From Streptomyces colonosanans (lineage in GTDB: Bacteria; Actinomycetota; Actinomycetes; Streptomycetales; Streptomycetaceae), in NCBI RefSeq assembly GCF_001866645.1, contig NZ_MLYP01000058.1:124001-188000 (forward strand): a DNA stretch of 64,000 nucleotides, written 5' to 3'. Under the pieces are notes generated by a model. It searched no databases, was not told where the DNA came from, and saw nothing but the letters and a program-made list of their open reading frames with translations. The first letter of the stretch is position 1. Every line of letters starts with the position of its first letter. Positions 16,965 through 24,478 of this stretch are shown in pieces. A program made the translations under genes and the position numbers.

Positions 16965-18170
16965 CTAACCCTGGAGTCGATACTCTTCGAGCAGTCTGCG
17001 GCCGATGATCATTTTCTGGATTTCGGCGGTACCTTCACCGATCAGCAGCATCGGAGCCTCGCGGTAGAGGCGCTCGATCTCGTACTCCTTCGAGAAGCCG
17101 TAGCCGCCGTGGATCCGGAAGGCGTCCTCCACGACCTCCTTGCAGTACTCGGAGGCGAGGTACTTCGCCATGCCCGCTTCGAGGTCGTTTCGCTCCCCGG
17201 AGTCCTTTTTGCGCGCCGCGTTCACCATCATCGCATGGGCCGCCTCGACCTTGGTGGCCATCGCCGCCAGCTTGAACTGGATGGCCTGGTGCTGGGCGAT
17301 CGGCCGGCCGAAGGTGTGACGCTGCTGGGCGTAGGAGACGCCGAGCTCGAAGGCGCGCTGAGCGACGCCGCAGCCGCGCGCAGCGACGTTCACGCGGCCG
17401 ACTTCGACGCCGTCCATCATGTGGTAGAAGCCCCGCCCCGTGACCCCGCCCAGTACGCGGTCGGCGGGAACGCGCAGCCCATCCATGATGAGCTCCGTGG
17501 TGTCGACACCCTTGTACCCCATCTTGTCGATCTTCCCGGGGATGGTGAGGCCGGGGCGGACCTCTCCGAAGCCGGGCTCCTTCTCGACCAGGAAGGTTGT
17601 CATCGACTTGTGGGGCGCAGTGCCCTCGGGGTGTCCTTCGTCACTTCGGACGAGGACCGCGACCAGGGACGACGTGCCGCCGTTGGTGAGCCACATCTTC
17701 TGGCCGGTCAGCACGTACTCGTCGCCGTCCCTGACCGCCTTCGACGTGATCGCCGACACGTCGGAGCCCAGCGCCGGCTCCGACATGGAGAAGGCGCCGC
17801 GGGTCTCGCCCAGCGCCATCTTCGGCAGGAAGTGGTCCTTCTGCTCCTGCGTGCCGTGCTGCTTGAGCATGTACGCCACGATGAAGTGCGTGTTGATGAT
17901 GCCGGAGACCGACATCCAGCCGCGGGCGATCTCCTCCACGCACAGCGCGTAGGTGAGCAGCGACTCGCCCAGGCCCCCGTACTCCTCGGGGATCATCAGA
18001 CCGAAGAGGCCCAGTTCCTTGAGGCCGTCGACGATCTGCTGCGGGTACTCGTCGCGGTGCTCCAGCTCCGTCGCGACCGGGATGATCTCCTTGTCCACGA
18101 AGTCGCGGACGGTGGAGACGATCTCCTGCTGGACGTCTGTCAGACCGGGGGTCTGGGCGAGGCGGCTCAT
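16965..18170 (-). CDS. mcd: acyl-CoA dehydrogenase, probable (2S)-methylsuccinyl-CoA dehydrogenase
   Basis: 401 residues, a complete FAD acyl-CoA dehydrogenase. FAD and substrate signatures are present: AFSMSEPALGSDVSAITSKA, QKMWLTNGG, GRVNVAARGCGVAQRAFE, QHQAIQFKLA, and EAPMLLIGEGTAEIQ. The catalytic Glu is not obvious at the isovaleryl position; the region RIHGGYGFSKEYEIERLYRE holds the C-terminal acidic residues. Its place in the ccr/ecm operon assigns it to oxidation of methylsuccinyl-CoA to mesaconyl-CoA; this is context, since family sequence alone does not fix substrate. The ATG overlaps the stop of the MaoC gene (TAATG), so they are coupled. Last gene of the operon. Confidence 0.85.
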   Translation of the reverse strand: MSRLAQTPGLTDVQQEIVSTVRDFVDKEIIPVATELEHRDEYPQQIVDGLKELGLFGLMIPEEYGGLGESLLTYALCVEEIARGWMSVSGIINTHFIVAYMLKQHGTQEQKDHFLPKMALGETRGAFSMSEPALGSDVSAITSKAVRDGDEYVLTGQKMWLTNGGTSSLVAVLVRSDEGHPEGTAPHKSMTTFLVEKEPGFGEVRPGLTIPGKIDKMGYKGVDTTELIMDGLRVPADRVLGGVTGRGFYHMMDGVEVGRVNVAARGCGVAQRAFELGVSYAQQRHTFGRPIAQHQAIQFKLAAMATKVEAAHAMMVNAARKKDSGERNDLEAGMAKYLASEYCKEVVEDAFRIHGGYGFSKEYEIERLYREAPMLLIGEGTAEIQKMIIGRRLLEEYRLQG

Positions 18171-18739
18171 TACTTCTCCTGCGACTCGGGCTCGGAACCG
18201 GCGGTGCCGCCCCGCAGGGGCGTCGTTTGAGGGTGGGGGTGGGAGACGGCCGGGCGGCCGGGCTGCTCGCCGCCGCGCTCCTTGATGTACGTCTCGGTGG
18301 GGACCATCACCTTGCGGCGGAACACGCACACCAGCGTGCCGTCCTGCTTGTAGCCCTTGGTCTCGACATGGACGATGCCGCGGTCGTTCTTCGACTTCGA
18401 CGGCCACTTGTCGAGCACGGTCGTCTCGCCGTAGATCGTGTCGCCGTGGAAGGTCGGCGCCACGTGCTTGAGCGACTCGATCTCCAGGTTGGCGATCGCC
18501 TTGCCCGACACATCGGGTACGGACATGCCGAGCAGGAGGGAGTAGATGTAGTTACCCACGACGACGTTCTTGCCGAAATCCGTCGTCTTCTCCGCATAGT
18601 TCGTGTCCATGTGGAGCGGGTGGTGGTTCATGGTGAGCAGGCAGAACAGGTGGTCGTCGTACTCCGTGACCGTCTTGCCGGGCCAGTGTTTGTACGTCGC
18701 CCCGACCTCGAACTCCTCATAGGTGCGTCCGAACTGCAT
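18170..18739 (-). CDS. mch: MaoC-family hydratase, probable mesaconyl-CoA hydratase
   Basis: 189 residues, a single hot-dog fold of the MaoC/(R)-hydratase type: TVTEYDDHLFCLLTMNHHPL followed by HMDTNYAEKT carries the catalytic Asp/His pair. VVVGNYIYSLLLGMS and HVAPTFHGDTIYGETTV are further family blocks. In the pathway it would add water to mesaconyl-CoA to give beta-methylmalyl-CoA. The proteobacterial Mch I know of is about twice as long (two hot-dog units), so this is a compact version. The last ~35 residues are a Gly/Pro/Ser-rich tail with no fold. The ATG has GGAGG 10 nt upstream inside the end of the lyase gene. Confidence 0.82.
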   Translation of the reverse strand: MQFGRTYEEFEVGATYKHWPGKTVTEYDDHLFCLLTMNHHPLHMDTNYAEKTTDFGKNVVVGNYIYSLLLGMSVPDVSGKAIANLEIESLKHVAPTFHGDTIYGETTVLDKWPSKSKNDRGIVHVETKGYKQDGTLVCVFRRKVMVPTETYIKERGGEQPGRPAVSHPHPQTTPLRGGTAGSEPESQEK

Positions 18740-18744
18740 GACTC

Positions 18745-19710
18745 TCACGCCTCCGGGATCTCGAACGTGCTGGTGCGCCGCATGCCGGCGGCGCGGCCCT
18801 TGCCCGCGATGACCAGGGCCATCTTGCGGCTCGCCTCGTCGATCATCTCGTCGCCGAGCATCGCCGAGCCCTTCTTGCCGCCCGCCTCCGACGTGCAGTA
18901 CTCGTACGCGTCCAGAATCAGCTCGGCGTGGTCGTAGTCCTCCTGGGACGGCGAGAACACCTCGTTGGCGGCGTCCACCTGACCCGGGTGCAGCACCCAC
19001 TTGCCGTCGAAGCCGAGCGCGGCGGCCCGCCCGGCCACCTCGCGGAAGCCGTCCACGTTGCGGATCTGCAGGTAGGGGCCGTCGATCGCCTGGAGGTCGT
19101 TGGCGCGGGCGGCCATCAGGATCTTCATCAGGATGAAGTGGTAGGCGTCCGCCGGGTAGCCGGGCGGCTGCTCGCCCACGACCAGCGACTTCATGTTGAT
19201 CGACGCCATGAAGTCGGCCGGGCCGAAGATGATCGTCTCGAGGCGCGGAGAGGCCTCGGCGATCGCGTTGACGTTGTTGAGACCCTGAGCGTTCTCGATC
19301 TGCGCCTCGATACCGATGCGGCCCACCTCGAAGCCCATCGTCTTCTCGATCTGCGTGAGCAGCAGATCGAGAGCGACGACCTGCTCGGCGTTCTGCACCT
19401 TCGGCAGCATGATGCAGTCGAGGTTCGGACCCGCGCCCTCGACCACCGTCACGACATCGCGGTAGGTCCACTCGGTCGTCCAGTCGTTGACGCGCACGAC
19501 CCGCGTCTTGCCCGTCCAGTCGCCCTCGTTGAGGAACTTGACGATGGTGTGCCGCGCCTCGGGCTTGGCCAGCGGCGCGCACGCGTCCTCCAGGTCCAGG
19601 AAGACCTGGTCGGCCGGGAGGCCCTGTGCCTTCTCCAGGAAGCGGGGGTTGCTTCCGGGCACCGCGAGGCAGGAGCGGCGCGGGCGCAGACGGTTGACCG
19701 GCGTTGTCAT
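18745..19710 (-). CDS. mcl: HpcH/HpaI-CitE family lyase, probable L-malyl-CoA/beta-methylmalyl-CoA lyase
   Basis: 321 residues, CitE-like TIM barrel. Visible: RSCLAVPGSNPRFLEKA, DQVFLDLEDACAPLAK (Mg-binding Glu/Asp), RVVRVNDWTTEW, CIMLPKVQNAEQV, IEAQIENAQGLNNV and IIFGPADFMASI. In the ethylmalonyl-CoA pathway it splits beta-methylmalyl-CoA into glyoxylate and propionyl-CoA, and can also make or cleave malyl-CoA. The substrate is assigned from the operon. The ATG overlaps the end of the mutase gene by 4 nt. Confidence 0.87.
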   Translation of the reverse strand: MTTPVNRLRPRRSCLAVPGSNPRFLEKAQGLPADQVFLDLEDACAPLAKPEARHTIVKFLNEGDWTGKTRVVRVNDWTTEWTYRDVVTVVEGAGPNLDCIMLPKVQNAEQVVALDLLLTQIEKTMGFEVGRIGIEAQIENAQGLNNVNAIAEASPRLETIIFGPADFMASINMKSLVVGEQPPGYPADAYHFILMKILMAARANDLQAIDGPYLQIRNVDGFREVAGRAAALGFDGKWVLHPGQVDAANEVFSPSQEDYDHAELILDAYEYCTSEAGGKKGSAMLGDEMIDEASRKMALVIAGKGRAAGMRRTSTFEIPEA

Positions 19711-21755
19711 GCGGGGACCTCCAGAGGGTCGAGCTTGTTCGCTTTCCGGATCTCGTCGACGATACGACCGATGATTCCGGTGATGTCGAAGTCCTTCGGG
19801 GTGAAGACCGCGGCCACTCCCACGGCCCTGAGCTGTTCGGCGTCGCCGCCCGGGATGATCCCGCCGGCGATCAGCGGGATGTCGGCGGCACCGGCCTCGC
19901 GCAGCCGCTCCAGCACGTCCGGCACGAGCTGCGCGTGCGAGCCGGAGAGGATGGACAGGCCGACCGCGTGCACGTCCTCGGCGAGGGCCGCGTCCACGAT
20001 CTGCTCGGGCGTCAGCCGGATGCCCTGGTAGACCACCTCGAACCCGGCGTCACGGGCCCGCACGGCGATCTGCTCGGCGCCGTTGGAGTGCCCGTCCAGG
20101 CCCGGCTTGCCCACCAGGAAACGGAGCTTGCCGACACCCAGGTCGCGAGCGGTGGCGTCCACCTTCCGGCGGACCTCCGCGAGGGCCGTGCTCTCCTCGG
20201 CCGTCACCGCGACCGGCGCGGACGACACCCCGGTCGGCGCGCGGAACTCGCCGAAGACCTCCCTGAGGGCCCCGGCCCACTCACCGGTCGTGACCCCCGA
20301 GCGGGCGCACTCCAGGGTGGCCTCCATCAGGTTGCCGGTGCCCTTGGCGGCCTCCTTCAGCCGCTCCAGCGCCTTGCACGGGCGCGGGTGGTTGAAGGGC
20401 GGCTGGTAGCGGGTGTCGCGCCAGCGTCCGAGCGAGGCGACAACCCGCGCCTCGACCGCCGGGTCGACCGTCTGGATCGCGGTGTCCAGGTCGGCCGTGA
20501 GCGGGTTCGGCTCGGTCGTCTCGAAGATGTTGACGCCGACGATCTTCTCCTGGCCGGACTCGATACGGGCCCGGCGCTCCGCGTGCGAGGCGACGAGCCG
20601 CGACTTGAGGTAGCCCGACTCGACAGCGGCCATCGCGCCGCCCATCTCCTGGATCCGGTCGATCTCGGCGAGCGACTCCTCGACGAGAGCGGACACCTTC
20701 GCCTCGATGACGTGCGAGCCCTCGAAGATGTCCTCGTACTCCAGCAGGTCGCTCTCGTGGGCGAGCACCTGCTGGATCCGCAGCGACCACTGCTGGTCCC
20801 AGGGCCGGGGCAGGCCCAGCGCCTCGTTCCAGGCCGGGAGCTGTACGGCACGTGCGCGTGCGCCCTTCGAGAGGGTCACAGCCAGCATCTCCAGCACGAT
20901 CCGCTGGACGTTGTTCTCCGGCTGGGCCTCCGTCAGGCCGAGGGAGTTGACCTGGACGCCGTAGCGGAAGCGGCGCTGCTTGGGGTTCTCGATGCCGTAC
21001 CGCTCGCGCGTGATCCGGTCCCAGATCCGGCCGAACGCCCGCAGCTTGCACATCTCCTCGACGAAGCGGACGCCCGCGTTCACGAAGAAGGAGATACGGC
21101 CGACGACATCACCCATGCGCTCCTGCGGCACCTGGCCGCTGTCGCGCACCGCGTCGAGGACGGCGATCGCCGTCGACATCGCGTACGCGATCTCCTGGAC
21201 CGGCGTGGCGCCCGCTTCCTGCAGGTGGTAGCTGCAGATGTTGATCGGGTTCCACTTGGGCATGTGGGAGACCGTGTACGCGATCATGTCCGTCGTCAGC
21301 CGGAGCGAGGGGCCCGGCGGGAAGACGTGCGTGCCGCGCGAGAGGTACTCCTTGACGATGTCGTTCTGGGTCGTGCCCTGGAGCTTGGAGATGTCCGCGC
21401 CCTGTTCCTCCGCGACGACCTGGTAGAGCGCCAGCAGCCACATGGCCGTGGCGTTGATGGTCATCGAGGTGTTCATCTGCTCCAGGGGGATGTCCTGGAA
21501 CAGCCGGCGCATGTCACCGAGGTGCGAGACCGGGACCCCGACCCGGCCGACCTCGCCGCGGGCGAGGACGTGATCGGGGTCGTAGCCGGTCTGCGTCGGC
21601 AGGTCGAACGCCACCGACAGCCCGGTCTGGCCCTTGGCGAGGTTGCGCCGGTACAGCTCGTTGGACGCCTCGGCCGTGGAGTGACCGGCGTACGTGCGCA
21701 TGAGCCACGGCCGGTCCTTTTCGTTGCGCGCCTGCGCGCTCTGACGCTCAGTCAT
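19707..21755 (-). CDS. ecm: ethylmalonyl-CoA mutase (MeaA-type), B12-dependent
   Basis: 682 residues, a single chain with the mutase TIM barrel (about 1-530) and a C-terminal cobalamin domain (about 545-675). Barrel blocks include AFDLPTQTGYDPDH, MNTSMTINATAMW, GTTQNDIVKEY and ICSYHLQEAGA. The B12 site has the base-on signature GKPGLDGHSNGAEQ (D-x-H-x-x-G), LSILSGSH (S-x-L) and IAGGIIPGGD (GG). This class was first called MeaA in Streptomyces and Methylobacterium and was later shown to turn (2R)-ethylmalonyl-CoA into methylsuccinyl-CoA. The gene follows ccr by 18 nt and overlaps mcl, which fits that step exactly. Confidence 0.93.
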   Translation of the reverse strand: MTERQSAQARNEKDRPWLMRTYAGHSTAEASNELYRRNLAKGQTGLSVAFDLPTQTGYDPDHVLARGEVGRVGVPVSHLGDMRRLFQDIPLEQMNTSMTINATAMWLLALYQVVAEEQGADISKLQGTTQNDIVKEYLSRGTHVFPPGPSLRLTTDMIAYTVSHMPKWNPINICSYHLQEAGATPVQEIAYAMSTAIAVLDAVRDSGQVPQERMGDVVGRISFFVNAGVRFVEEMCKLRAFGRIWDRITRERYGIENPKQRRFRYGVQVNSLGLTEAQPENNVQRIVLEMLAVTLSKGARARAVQLPAWNEALGLPRPWDQQWSLRIQQVLAHESDLLEYEDIFEGSHVIEAKVSALVEESLAEIDRIQEMGGAMAAVESGYLKSRLVASHAERRARIESGQEKIVGVNIFETTEPNPLTADLDTAIQTVDPAVEARVVASLGRWRDTRYQPPFNHPRPCKALERLKEAAKGTGNLMEATLECARSGVTTGEWAGALREVFGEFRAPTGVSSAPVAVTAEESTALAEVRRKVDATARDLGVGKLRFLVGKPGLDGHSNGAEQIAVRARDAGFEVVYQGIRLTPEQIVDAALAEDVHAVGLSILSGSHAQLVPDVLERLREAGAADIPLIAGGIIPGGDAEQLRAVGVAAVFTPKDFDITGIIGRIVDEIRKANKLDPLEVPA

Positions 21756-21773
21756 CTGTGACCTCTGCTGTCC

Positions 21774-23111
21774 TCAGATGTTCCGGAAGCGGTTGATGGC
21801 GTCGATGTGCCGGGCGCGCATCTCCTCGTCGCGCACGCCCAGGCCCTCCCCGGGGGCGAGGCACAGGACGCCGACCTTGCCCTGGTGGAGGTTGCGGTGC
21901 ACGTCGTACGCGGCCTGCCCGGTCTCCTCCAGGGAGTAGACCTTGGAGAGCGTCGGGTGGATCTTGCCCTTGGCGACGAGGCGGTTGGCCTCCCAGGCCT
22001 CGCGGTAGTTGGCGAAGTGCGAGCCGATGATCCGCTTCAGGGACATCCACAGATAGCGGTTGTCGTACTCGTGGTTATAGCCCGAGGTCGAGGCGCAGGT
22101 GACGATGGTGCCGCCCTTGCGTGTGACGTAGACACTCGCGCCGAAGGTCTCCCGGCCCGGGTGCTCGAAGACGATGTCCACGTCCTCGCCGCCCGTCAGC
22201 TCACGGATGCGCTTGCCGAAGCGCTTCCACTCCTTCGGGTCCTGGGTGTGCTCGTCCTTCCAGAACTTGTAGTCCTCGGCGTTGCGGTCGATGATCGCCT
22301 CGGCGCCCATCGAGCGGCAGATCTCCGCCTTGGCCGGCGAGGAGACGACGCAGATGGGGTTGGCGCCGCCCGCGAGCGCGAATTGGGTCGCGTAACTGCC
22401 GAGGCCGCCGCTCGCGCCCCAGATGAGCACGTTGTCGCCCTGCTTCATCTGGGCGCCGTTGCGGGAGACGAGTTGCCGGTAGGCGGTGGAGTTGACCAGG
22501 CCGGGGGCGGCGGCCTCCTCCCACGACAGGTGACCGGGCTTGGGCATCAGCTGGTTGGACTTGACGAGCGCGATCTCCGCCAGACCGCCGAAGTTGGTCT
22601 CGAAGCCCCAGATGCGCTGCTCGGGGTCGAGCATCGTGTCGTTGTGGCCGTCGGAGGACTCCAGTTCGACCGACAGGCAGTGCGCGACGACCTCGTCGCC
22701 GGGCTTCCAGGCGTTGACGCCCGGGCCGGTGCGCAGGACGACGCCCGCGAGGTCGGAGCCGATGATGTGGTACGGGAGGTCGTGGCGCTTGGTGAGCTCC
22801 GAGAGCTTGCCGTAGCGCTCCAGGAAGCCGAAGGTCGGCAGCGGCTCGAAGATCGACGTCCACACCGAGTTGTAGTTGACCGAGGACGCCATGACGGCCA
22901 CCAGGGCCTCGCCCGGTCCCAGCTCGGGCAGCGGCACCTCGTCCAGATGCAGGGACTTGCGGGGGTCCTTGTCGTGGGTGGTGAGCCCGGCGAACATCTC
23001 CGTCTCGTCCTTGTGCACGGTGACCGCGCGGTACGACTCGGGGAGCGGCAGAGCGGCGAAGTCGGCGGACGTTGCCGTCCCCGACTGGATCGCGTCCAGG
23101 ATGTCCTTCAC
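21774..23111 (-). CDS. ccr: crotonyl-CoA carboxylase/reductase
   Basis: 445 residues, MDR-superfamily NADPH enzyme that reduces and carboxylates crotonyl-CoA to (2S)-ethylmalonyl-CoA, a key step for acetate assimilation and for polyketide extender units. The NADPH site is WGASGGLGSYATQFALAGG. Counting from the GTG start, the four residues reported to hold CO2 in the Kitasatospora enzyme fall in place: Asn81 (SVNYNSVW), Phe170-Glu171 (WGFETNFGG) and His365 (IIGSHFANYR). This supports true carboxylase activity rather than a plain enoyl reductase. GGAGG precedes the GTG at good spacing; longer starts run into the leader. First gene of the operon. Confidence 0.95.
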   Translation of the reverse strand: MKDILDAIQSGTATSADFAALPLPESYRAVTVHKDETEMFAGLTTHDKDPRKSLHLDEVPLPELGPGEALVAVMASSVNYNSVWTSIFEPLPTFGFLERYGKLSELTKRHDLPYHIIGSDLAGVVLRTGPGVNAWKPGDEVVAHCLSVELESSDGHNDTMLDPEQRIWGFETNFGGLAEIALVKSNQLMPKPGHLSWEEAAAPGLVNSTAYRQLVSRNGAQMKQGDNVLIWGASGGLGSYATQFALAGGANPICVVSSPAKAEICRSMGAEAIIDRNAEDYKFWKDEHTQDPKEWKRFGKRIRELTGGEDVDIVFEHPGRETFGASVYVTRKGGTIVTCASTSGYNHEYDNRYLWMSLKRIIGSHFANYREAWEANRLVAKGKIHPTLSKVYSLEETGQAAYDVHRNLHQGKVGVLCLAPGEGLGVRDEEMRARHIDAINRFRNI

Positions 23112-23457
23112 GGTGTTGCCTCCGGCGAAATGGCGTCTTGAGGGGGAGACGCTCGGGGTTACGTCGGTGCTGCTGGGGTGAGGGGTGCCGTCGGTTCGGC
23201 GGAGGTGGTGCTGTGGCAGCGCTTTGTGGCGCGGGAGGTTGCCTGTGACGCAGGCGTCCGGGCGCGCTCGCCCAAGGGCTTGCGGGGACAGCCGGCGTAC
23301 GGAGGGTCTCTGCACGCCGGCCGCCCGGACACTTTCACGTTATGGCACGGCGTGTCACCTCGCAAGGCACTGGGTGCCAGATATTGCTCTCAGATGAAAT
23401 CTTTACGTAACAAATGAGCGATGATCGATCGCGCGGCCGACGGGGCGCACACGGAAA
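23112..23457 (-). promoter_or_regulatory. leader and promoter region of the ccr operon
   Basis: About 350 nt without a gene in front of ccr. Local base composition drops around 23380-23425 (GTTACGTAAAGATTTCATC on the minus strand), unusual here. A small inverted repeat GGCAC-CCA-GTGCC lies near 23360-23380. A possible promoter on the minus strand is TTGCGA, 17 nt, TAACGT. The flanking TetR gene could act here. No start point can be fixed from sequence alone. Confidence 0.4.
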
Positions 23458-23494
23458 CGGGCCGGCGGCGGCACAGAGTGCCGCCGCCGGCCCG
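23458..23494. terminator. terminator after the TetR gene
   Basis: Perfect 17-bp stem CGGGCCGGCGGCGGCAC with a 3-nt loop AGA, 36 nt past the stop of the minus-strand TetR gene. It should insulate the ccr promoter from transcription of the regulator gene. Confidence 0.85.
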
Positions 23495-23529
23495 GCGGGG
23501 TGTCAGGGGGACCGAACAGCTCCGTAACG

Positions 23530-24342
23530 CTACGAGCGGTCCTTGAGGGCCTGCTCGATGGCGCGCATGACCTCGTCGAGGGGTGCGTCGGTCCTGGCCA
23601 CCGTCACCAGCACCTCGCCCTGCGTCGTCGCGGAGGCCGGCGCCGTACGGGGCGCGACTCCCCGCTCGGCCCCGATCCCCGTGCCGAAGGTCTTCCGTAC
23701 GATCGCGAAGGCGTGGTCCAGTTGGGTCTCCACGTCCCCTTGGCCGCCGGCTCGCAGCCAGCGCCGCAGGACGTGGTTGTGCGCGGTGACCACCGCCGAG
23801 GCCGCGACCTCCGCGAGCAGCGGATCGTCGTTCGCGTCGTCGTCATGCACGTGCTCGTCGAAGTGACCGAGCAGATAGCGGGTGAAGAGCCGTTCGTAAC
23901 GCGCGACCGAGGCGATCTCCGCCTCACGCAGCGTCGGTACCTCGCGCGTGAGCTTGTAGCGCTGCACGGAGATCTCCGGCTGGGCCGCGTACATCTTCAT
24001 GACTTCCTTGATGCCGCGGCATACCGTGTCGAGCGGATGCTCGTGCGCGGGTGCGGCGTTGAGTACCGCCTCGGCCCGGACGAGGGTGTCGTCGTGGTCC
24101 GGGAAGATCGCCTCCTCCTTGGAGCGGAAGTGGCGGAAGAAGGTGCGCCGGGCGACCCCCGCGGCCGCCGCGATCTCGTCGACGGTGGTCGCTTCGTACC
24201 CCTTGGTCGCGAACAGCTCCATCGCCGCTGCCGCCAGTTCTCGGCGCATCTTGAGCCGCTGAGCTGCGGCGCGAGAGCCTGCGGCACTCTCCGGTGCGTC
24301 GGGCGCGGCTGGTGTACGTGGGGACTTGGCGGGCTGGGACAT
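23530..24342 (-). CDS. TetR/AcrR family transcriptional regulator
   Basis: 270 residues. The N-terminal HTH is clear at about 35-80: AAMELFATKGYEATTVDEIA then AAAGVARRTFFRHFRSKEEA. The C-terminal ~185 residues are the ligand-binding/dimerisation part, unassigned. A Pro/Ala-rich leader precedes the HTH. ATG chosen at MSQPAKSP; an ATG six codons earlier is possible and neither has a strong ribosome site. It lies between the ccr operon and the hydroxyacyl-CoA dehydrogenase gene, all on the minus strand. Control of those genes by an acyl-CoA is a fair guess only. Confidence 0.88.
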   Translation of the reverse strand: MSQPAKSPRTPAAPDAPESAAGSRAAAQRLKMRRELAAAAMELFATKGYEATTVDEIAAAAGVARRTFFRHFRSKEEAIFPDHDDTLVRAEAVLNAAPAHEHPLDTVCRGIKEVMKMYAAQPEISVQRYKLTREVPTLREAEIASVARYERLFTRYLLGHFDEHVHDDDANDDPLLAEVAASAVVTAHNHVLRRWLRAGGQGDVETQLDHAFAIVRKTFGTGIGAERGVAPRTAPASATTQGEVLVTVARTDAPLDEVMRAIEQALKDRS

Positions 24343-24383
24343 GACCCGAACGTACTGCATGTGCCCGGAGTGATGCGCACGCC

Positions 24384-24416
24384 CGGGGGTCCCCCCGCCC
24401 CGCGAGGGCGGGGGAA
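24384..24416. repeat. short GC palindrome between TetR and hydroxyacyl-CoA dehydrogenase genes
   Basis: CCCCCGCCC, loop CGCGA, GGGCGGGGG: a perfect 9-bp stem preceded by GGGGGT. Same layout (GGGGGTxCCCC ... GGGGGA) as the insert in ogt and the centre of the 58.7-kb element. It could double as a terminator for the upstream gene. Confidence 0.55.
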
Positions 24417-24478
24417 GTCCGGCCGGACCGAGCAGTCCGCCCCAGCCGGAGCCCTCCTCGAACTGGTCGCCGCGCCCG

